From: Toxoplasma gondii ME49
Taxonomy: Eukaryota; Apicomplexa; Conoidasida; Eucoccidiorida; Sarcocystidae
Length of the DNA: 64,000 nucleotides
Direction: 5' to 3'
NCBI RefSeq assembly: GCF_000006565.2
Contig: NC_031479.1
Location: 5,888,885 to 5,952,884 of the forward strand
The notes beneath the pieces were generated by a model that saw only the letters and a program-made list of their open reading frames with translations, had not been told where the DNA came from and searched no databases. Positions 56,916 to 64,000 of this stretch are shown one piece after another (the first letter of the stretch is position 1; each line of letters starts with the position of its first letter). The translations under genes were made by a program, and so were the position numbers.

Positions 56916-59900
56916 CAGCTTGGTGATGAGAGGAGTGTCATGGATGAATCGTTTGTGAAAGAACCGCGTTTGATAGCTCTTTCCTTCAGAGGTATTTTAC
57001 TGGGGTCGAGTGGTTTTCGTGGCAACCTGATTCACTCGAGATGTCAAGGATCAGGTTGCGACGTCTAGAGTAATGCAAGATTGCGCTGGACTTGCAGGTG
57101 GAGAGAATTGCTTTGTTACCCCCCTGTTTTCCAGGTCGAGACAGACTTGAGGAAACGCAGGACTTTGCGGGTTTGTACGTACCTGAAGCAATCAGCTACC
57201 AGAAAAGGGAAAACTGCGTCGGAGTTGGTAAACCAGCAACGACAGCCCACTGGCACACCGGGTATTGTCGTTATTTGGTCATTCTGTCGGATTCTTATTT
57301 GCTGTGGTCATTGAAGGTACTCGACTTCACATGGAGATCGGGGACCAGATGTGACGTGGTAATTCGTGTGCAGTGTGTTTCATCATTTTGCTGTCCTTTA
57401 GCCTGGCTTGAATTTCATACCTGCCCGGCCAGGCTTTCGGTTTCACACCCATCAAGTTCTCTTTTGAGTACACAACGTGCTCAAACAGTCAGAGGGAACG
57501 CGTATCGTCGAATTTGTTGGATGCACGGACTTTTCTGGGCAATCATGCAGAACTCTGTACTGCGATGAAGTCGCGTATGTTAGGATGAAAGATGTTATGG
57601 ATGCATATGTCTCTTCAAGTGGAGAGTTGTTCGTTTCGAGGGATATAAACGCTGAACCATAAGGCACAGTGTCAATTAGTTACAGCGTCTTGTGAACAGC
57701 GAAATGCTGGCACCAAGGATGGTTCATGAAGACAATAAACGACTCCATCCCAGTGACATATTGGGAAACCATTCGACCCAGAAGCGCAGCGGCTGCTGGA
57801 TGAACTTCCGATGTGTGCATGTTACGAGTAGAAAATTCCTTGCGCACGGCCGCCGTTAGCGACTTCGTCAGTATGGTGTGGATACGTGCTGTCCGTGGTA
57901 CCCGCGGGTCTAAAGCTTTCGGAGGAGAAGAGGGTGTCATACGCTGCGTTTTCAAACAAATACTCTTCTTACGTCATTGACCCGTGAATCGCTTCGAAAG
58001 TCGAACGGAAGGCACCATCAATACGGCCGGCCACACGTTTTGGAAACACATTGCTTCATTAGTCATATTCCCTCTCTTCTTCAACGAGACAAACGACAGC
58101 TTTTGTTTTTCTAGATTGTATTCGACTCTATCACAAGCCATTCTCAACTGGCAGGAGACGAAGCACTTCGTTAGTGAGATATGTATCCAGCCTTGTTTGC
58201 GAGACGAACCCCATGCCGTCTCTGCTTCATTGGTCTAGCCCTAGCATAACCAACATTGTCCGTTTGGATTACACTACAGCCTCAGTCCAGTGATCTGCTA
58301 ATGCAGTATCGTTGTCACCCTCCTAGCTCTTTCTCCGACTTAATTTTTGATATGTATTGTAGGCAGCGCTGCTTTGTCTGCCACCTCAATCATGAAGCAC
58401 GTCAGCATCCCTGTGCTGTCCTTGAGTCGTTTTTAGGAGCTGCTCGTGGGGAGTTAGTCTGGCTGTTCGTGACTTGCCTAATCCTCTCTCATTTCTTTCA
58501 CTCTCAACTGCAATACAGGTTTAGCGGGGTACGTTCTCACAAAGGGTCGGTCTCTCTCTTGAGACACACAGATTAGCTAAGTTCGCTGTAAGTCCCGCCC
58601 CCAACGATAAGAGTGGATGCTTCTGCACTGCTGCCGCAGGAACCGTTTGTCTACGCCCACGCAGCTTTTTCACGCCTTAAGATCTTCGTCGCATGCCGGG
58701 TGACAGCTGACTGTTCTTGGTCTGAAGTTCACCGGTCCCGGGGGACACAGAGGAAGAGGCCAGCGGGAACAGCGTTCAAGCTAGTTAGGGCCCCTTGCTC
58801 GACGGAACACCGATCATCTATATCGAGAAGAGAGCAGCCGTTTCCACCGCTGTATCGCCTCTGGTGTGACAGCTGAAAAGAAGCCTCTCTTAAATAAATT
58901 GACAACTCACCAGGGTAACGCGTGAGCACTGACGCATGCGTTGTGGCTTGAAAAGAAATTGACGTTAGCCCGGTCGACCACTAGCAGCCGTTCGCCAGCT
59001 ATGTGAAATTTTTCGTCACAACAAGCGAGGCCACACCAACGCTTGCCCGCTTCGATGATGCAACGAACGCTAACAGGCAAGACCATTGTGTTTGCTCTCT
59101 TTTTAAATGCGGTACTGTCCCTGCCTTCGTACTCCTCTATCGTCTACCTCCGTGAGCGGCGTACCGCGTTCAAGTTACGGCGACCATGAGGTGTCTGTGA
59201 ACGATAGAGATGAACGTCGAAGCAGGCGTCCAAGCATTCAGAACTTGTGTGACACGATTATTCACCTTTCTGTGAGGTCTTTCAGAAATGAAAAGTGTGA
59301 CGGAGCAGCAAAGAGCTTGTGGCGTCTTTATCGCGAGCGTTCTCGGGGTTACTTGGTATTCTGAACGCTTCATTCACCTCCGTTTTCGTTCGCTTTGCCC
59401 TTCAGAACCGTAAGCGAGACAGTTGGGGCCCCCTGCCGAGCTGTCTATTCCAGACCCGTTTCGACTGTTACTGCTTACTAACATAATCCAGGGCAGTCTT
59501 GTTTTGTTTCTGTGATAAAAACTCCGTCTGTCTAGAAAACTTTGATTCCGAAACGGCTTGACACATTCCATTTTCCGTCAGGTCGACCAGCGCGCATGTT
59601 TTGTCGAGAGGAGAGGATAATCGCTAAATCGGCTCACCTGCAAGCGGCTGCCGTGTGTGACCTCGCTTTTGGTCGTTTCGGGTCCGGCAACGAAGCTCCC
59701 GTTTCACCGAAACGAAAGTTAGTTGAAACGTCCATGCCTGTAGCGACAACACTTTTCGGCTTTTTCGTCTCTGTGTTTCCGTAAATGGCCCTGCAGCCAA
59801 GAGTCTCAGCAGTCACAAAAGCATCAATATTCTCGGTCTCTGAAGCAGCCGTTATTGGCGTCGAGTCGATCGGTTTTCCTCCCGGCTTCAACGAACGGCC

Positions 59901-60647
59901 CGACAACCGGTATCTCCGCGTCTCTACTCCACCATCCGCGATATATCCAAGTGATCCTCGAAACGCCTGCACGTCGAGTCCGGACCATCGAAGTAGTGTT
60001 CCAAGTGCCCCGCCAAAGGAACAGGCAAGTCAACAGGGCTGGTCATGAAGTGAGAGACTATGTATACAGAGCGTTTTAAAGGGCGACCTCTCAATTCCCG
60101 GTTATGTGTTCAAGTACTAGTTGGGACGAAACACAGTCAGTGCATAGCGAGCTCCAGGGGACTATCTTTGCCGCAGCAATGCTCCGTTGCAGGAACTGTT
60201 TTGGCAGCGGCACTCAGTGCTTGTCGGGTTTGCTTGTGAGCCGAAGGCGACAGACGTGACATTACGTTAGCGTTCTCCAACTGGCATAGCCACAGATTCT
60301 CTCACCGTTTAGGATTCGTGGAGGGCGCGTTGGCTGGACCGACTGTTGGCGGACTGTGGTGTTCCTACGCGGACACGCATCCACGTTTTGAGAAACCAAG
60401 TGCTGAGAACATGTTCGCTGGAGAATGTTTTTCACCATTAAGCGGTTGGTGAGAGCCTCCGCTGACTGTGGCTTGGTTTCGACATTTCGTTGTTTATCGT
60501 TCGTCTCTCTGTCCGTTTTGTCACCAGGATGGGTACATCCACACCAGTAGGAAGGAGACGGAGTCACTTTCCCAGAAGGGTACTTGTGCGTCAGTGACTT
60601 CGTCACGCGCAAGAAGTACAGGAAGTCGAGAATGGCAGCACGTTTCC
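56916..60647. other. Gene-poor region, 3.7 kb
   Basis: Only frames under about 160 codons with no domain, signal peptide or good start context. No tandem repeats or RNA genes were seen. The last 100 bases include AGGAGACGG (GAGACG at 60555-60560), a likely promoter element of the transporter that follows. Confidence 0.4.
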
Positions 60648-62429
60648 ATGGCATATTCGGAGGAGGCGAGGGATTTTCAGGGCTCGGCTTCGCTCTCGGC
60701 TCCCGGCATCGCTTTTGGCCTCTCTCGGTGGACTGTGTTAGGTCTTTACTGTGTGTACTGCGTTTTCTCGGGACCCGCGTACATCAACTGGACACCGATA
60801 GCAGACGTTCTTTTCAGGGCAGGGGCGTTTGAGTGGCTTTGTGGGGGGGTCTCGACAGCGCCAGACTTGCCACTGACTGGCGACGGGACGGCTAAGTGCG
60901 AGAATCAGGAGGCAGAAGTTAACCGCCTTTTTACAATTACTGCAGCAAGCCACTTTTTTTTCTCCTTCATCGGAGGTGCACTCCTCGATTTCATCGGACC
61001 CAAGGCAACCGCTGTGGTCGGGCTGCTCTTCGGCATGACTGGCTGGATTCTTCTCGCCGTAGCAAATGAGAACCTTTCCACATACATCCCAGCTTGCCTG
61101 TTTATCGGCGCAGGCCTCGATACAACCTACTTTCCGCTTCTTTCGGGAGCGAATCTCTTTCCAGGGCACGTGGCCACCGTGAAGGCAGTCTTGGGGGCAG
61201 CGTTGTCGTGCGCCTTCGTCGTCCCTATTGCGATCCGTTCGGTATACTTCCACAGCGGGGGAGCAGTTCACCACAGGTTGATTTTCTGCGTCTTTGCATG
61301 CGTGTGTCTAGGGATTTCACTCTTGGTCGCCCTGTTTATCGTCCCGCGCCGTCCTTGGCCATCTCCGTACAAACCGTATGCCCAACGTCTGCGCGATCAG
61401 CCTCTGGCAGGCGGGTGTGGTGTTGCCATGCAGAGCGAACTCCGACTCGCATCCAGCGGGCTTGGGGAAAGTTTCGAGGATCCGGAGCCTCAGGAGGGTG
61501 AAGTGGAACAAGACACGGGCCGACAAGACAGGGAGGTTTCGTATACTGCAGTCGCAGTGCCGCCTCCGTCGTGTGAAGAGAAGCCTTCTCTTCCTGTCCT
61601 TGCCTCCCTTCCTCCAGCTACGGGGGCGGTAGGTGACAGTGCGAGTGGACGTGCAAATCAGAATGAGGAAAACGAAGCGCTTAATACAGCTCAGCCGCAT
61701 GCGGACTACAGAAACTGTCCAGTCACTGTGCGACCGAGGCCATCCCTTGGCCGACCTCGACAAACTCGTCCGTGTGATACCTTCTCTGAGAAAGTGTGGC
61801 ACCACCTCATAGCGTTGCGCAGGGACATCTGTTCATCCGTGTTTTTGCCGATCGTTCCATTCTTCTGTTTGGTGTTGACGGGCGTCGTGTTCTTTATCCC
61901 GTCGGCCAGGCACCTCATGCCCGACGCGTACGCAGCGAACCGGATCATTCAGATCTTCTCCTTTGTCCCGTGCCCACTGTTTGGTCACATCGCCGATGTC
62001 TGGGGAATCTTGCCCGTCATGTATATCTGCAATTTATGCGGACTGTTGAGTTTCACCTTCGTGATGGTTCCAACCATTCCCGCGGCGGAGGCGCTTCAGT
62101 TTGCGGCGTCACTCCTCGCTGCTTTCCAGTTGTCTTTCCTCGTCTGCCAAATCTGCTGCTACGTCGCAGAAACGTTTGAAGAGGAAAACCAGGGGAAACT
62201 GATTGGCCTTCTCTGCTCAGCCGCTGGCGCCACGTCCCTGGCTGCGAACCCCATTATGGAATATTCCGTCCGGAACGGCTTCCGGCCTGCTCTCCTGAGT
62301 TTTGTTGGCGGCTTTGGATTCAACTTCTTTCTCCTGCTCTTCGTCCATTGGCGCAAAAAGAAGACAGGACGAGTTCCAACAAAAACCAAGGTCGCGCGTT
62401 TGCAGCATCGACTCTCCAACGCCAACTAA
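60648..62429 (+). CDS. Major facilitator transporter, apicomplexan amino-acid transporter (ApiAT/NPT1-like)
   Basis: An intronless 593-residue frame starting at ATG in TTTCCATGG context; the upstream in-frame GTG at 60468 is not used. There are twelve hydrophobic spans in a 6+6 layout. The first contains SGPAYINWTPIADVLF followed by GAFEWLC. A luminal loop with Cys leads to RLFTITAASHFFFSFIGG, then the MFS loop LLDFIGPKATAVVG between spans 2 and 3. A cytosolic loop of about 130 residues, acidic and Pro-rich, separates spans 6 and 7 (about 230-385). The second half includes FGHIADVWG. The GP-x-YINW, GAFEWLC and GG-x-LLD-x-x-GPK motifs are those I associate with the apicomplexan ApiAT family, plasma-membrane carriers of amino acids such as Arg, Lys or aromatic residues. 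The substrate cannot be read from sequence. GAGACG lies about 90 bases upstream. Confidence 0.8.
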   Translation: MAYSEEARDFQGSASLSAPGIAFGLSRWTVLGLYCVYCVFSGPAYINWTPIADVLFRAGAFEWLCGGVSTAPDLPLTGDGTAKCENQEAEVNRLFTITAASHFFFSFIGGALLDFIGPKATAVVGLLFGMTGWILLAVANENLSTYIPACLFIGAGLDTTYFPLLSGANLFPGHVATVKAVLGAALSCAFVVPIAIRSVYFHSGGAVHHRLIFCVFACVCLGISLLVALFIVPRRPWPSPYKPYAQRLRDQPLAGGCGVAMQSELRLASSGLGESFEDPEPQEGEVEQDTGRQDREVSYTAVAVPPPSCEEKPSLPVLASLPPATGAVGDSASGRANQNEENEALNTAQPHADYRNCPVTVRPRPSLGRPRQTRPCDTFSEKVWHHLIALRRDICSSVFLPIVPFFCLVLTGVVFFIPSARHLMPDAYAANRIIQIFSFVPCPLFGHIADVWGILPVMYICNLCGLLSFTFVMVPTIPAAEALQFAASLLAAFQLSFLVCQICCYVAETFEEENQGKLIGLLCSAAGATSLAANPIMEYSVRNGFRPALLSFVGGFGFNFFLLLFVHWRKKKTGRVPTKTKVARLQHRLSNAN

Positions 62430-64000
62430 CGCGCGCGCAGAACAGCCAGGGACGTGGGAGTGATGAAGAGCTACCACTTAAAGCAGTTTGTTTTTACATC
62501 GTCAAACCCAGACTACTACCGAGACTCTACTTACAGGAAAGAAATGCTTTGAAGCATTCAGCAAAAATCAAACCACCGGGTTGAGGTGCCGCGTACAAGG
62601 ATGACGGAGCAGCTCTCGACATATACCCCTTTGACGTTTTCGTGACCGAAAGGGCTTTTCAGCACTTTCTGTGACAAAAACAAATAAGGAACGAGGCTCG
62701 CTATACGCCTTCAGAAGATTAGACACGTATACCGCATTCAGGGCAGTCATAGAGACACACGTAATTATGTTTGTTTTTTCACGCGTCGAGGACAATCGTG
62801 AAGGCTGCGAATCACCGAAAAGAGCTGCTTTTCCTTTCAGAATCGGACGTTGCTTGAACGTTTCCGGGCGGAGTTCCCGTGTTCTCTGCTTTTAACCTTT
62901 TTCTTTGCGTGAGGACCCAACTTAGTTTCGCTGTATCATATTTCCTGGACGTCCTTCGAGGTGGCAAGTGCCGTTTCCCCATACCGTCTGCAGTGAAGAT
63001 GGACTTCGATTCAAGAAGGCAAAACGCTCAGAGACCGGTGATTGCGTGGTCGACACACCAAGGGATACATGAAATGAAAAATCGAGCAGGTGCCGACTTT
63101 GACTGTGGCAGCGTGTGGCGTTCGAACTCTTGCGAAGTGGCTTGCTTCCTGCCCACGCAAGAACCGAAGCTTTTTCCCGTCTGTTCATTGCCCACGGTGT
63201 GTGTGACTCTAAATTCGTTTTAATTCCTAGGGAAGTGTCGTCACACTTGCCGCCTTCATCTCAGTCAGTTCCCACCAAAACTGATAACCATTTTCCAATC
63301 GAGGGTGACTGATTTAGAAGGTCTCGGAGGTCTTGGTCGATTCACGTCTCTGTCGACATCACAACCGTCGACACAAAGTGCACAGTCCTTACTCATTTCA
63401 TCTATTAGGGTTTTGGAGTACCCCTTCCGAAGCAACTGTCAATTTCGCCTAGGTCACAGGTCGTTCGGTCATCAATAGGCGCCATCCCCTGCATTTCTCT
63501 GTTGTAGCTGCACTGATTCTTCTCACAACAATGTCACATACAAAGCCAGCATCTCTTTGGCTAACCCCCAAAGGCGAAAGATATCTCTAGACACCGCCAC
63601 TGCATGCAGAACGTTTACGGGCATCTAGAAAATCCGAACTTGTACCGACCTGTACAGATGCATGCATAGCTTGTGAAGCGCCCTTTCCTGTTACGACGAG
63701 CCCATGCGAACGAAAACAGGGTGGAAACGAAGTTGTGTCCCACGAACTGCCTCCACTCGTTGACTGAGGGTCTACCGCGCGGAAAGAGAATATCAAGTTC
63801 TTCGTGTGGAGGTTTTTGTTGCGTTCCGTACAGTCGTAAGAAACAGTCAGTGCTGGGAAGGTGTCATCGAAACTATTCGTCCAGAATCTCGAAACCGTGA
63901 GTGTTGGTCCTCGCTACGCTGACTACAAAAGGAAGCAAAGCGAGTCTACCCGAGTCGTCTCGCCCAGGCCTTTCGGATTTCTCTTGTCGCCACAATCTTT
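62430..64000. other. Downstream region, no gene seen
   Basis: It follows the transporter stop, and the first part is presumably 3' UTR. Frames up to 115 codons (62879-63223) lack an ATG start or domains. No repeats or RNA genes were seen. Confidence 0.45.

Noticed and set aside
62879..63223. 114-codon plus frame near the right end
   Set aside because: No ATG at its start and no recognisable feature.

Overview
The window looks like nuclear DNA of a tissue-cyst coccidian: Toxoplasma gondii or a close relative such as Hammondia or Neospora. The evidence is the density of short phase-compatible introns, starts in an AAAATG context, many TA/ATAC microsatellites, frequent TGCATGC and GAGACG boxes, two small secreted proteins that look like dense-granule proteins, and an MFS transporter of the apicomplexan ApiAT type. 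Genes were assembled by hand by matching exon reading frames and splice phases. No alignment or gene finder was run.

Layout, left to right. A 12-exon plus-strand gene (406-10174) carries a Hpc2/ubinuclein (HUN) signature. A sparse stretch (10175-17272) holds one small secreted two-membrane-span protein (13322-13813). An 11-exon plus-strand gene (17273-26125) encodes an S4 plus RluA-type pseudouridine synthase whose catalytic Asp is Gly. Convergent to it is minus-strand LEO1 (28160-34922), a Paf1-complex subunit, with a 1.1-kb 16-bp minisatellite in one intron. About 3.3 kb of shared upstream DNA separates LEO1 from a divergent plus-strand riboflavin kinase (38245-43160). That kinase is fused to a diverged HAD-phosphatase domain, the plant FMN hydrolase/riboflavin kinase order, but with the HAD nucleophile changed to Glu. 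Convergent to it is minus-strand MCM3 (45746-54322), a replicative helicase subunit; one of its introns holds a foreign-looking AT-richer island with a bacterial/plastid-style tRNA-Leu-like fold. The last 9.7 kb is gene-poor, with a small secreted protein (56364-56915) and an intronless 12-span transporter (60648-62429).

These are independent eukaryotic genes, not operons. Two act in chromatin/transcription (HUN protein, LEO1), one in replication (MCM3), one in RNA modification, one in flavin metabolism, one in nutrient transport, and two are probable secreted parasite proteins. The observations most worth following are the two enzymes with conserved folds but lost catalytic residues, the tRNA-bearing island, and a dispersed 14-bp palindrome, GGTGTAC(N)TACACC-like, found about nine times in coding, intronic and intergenic DNA.
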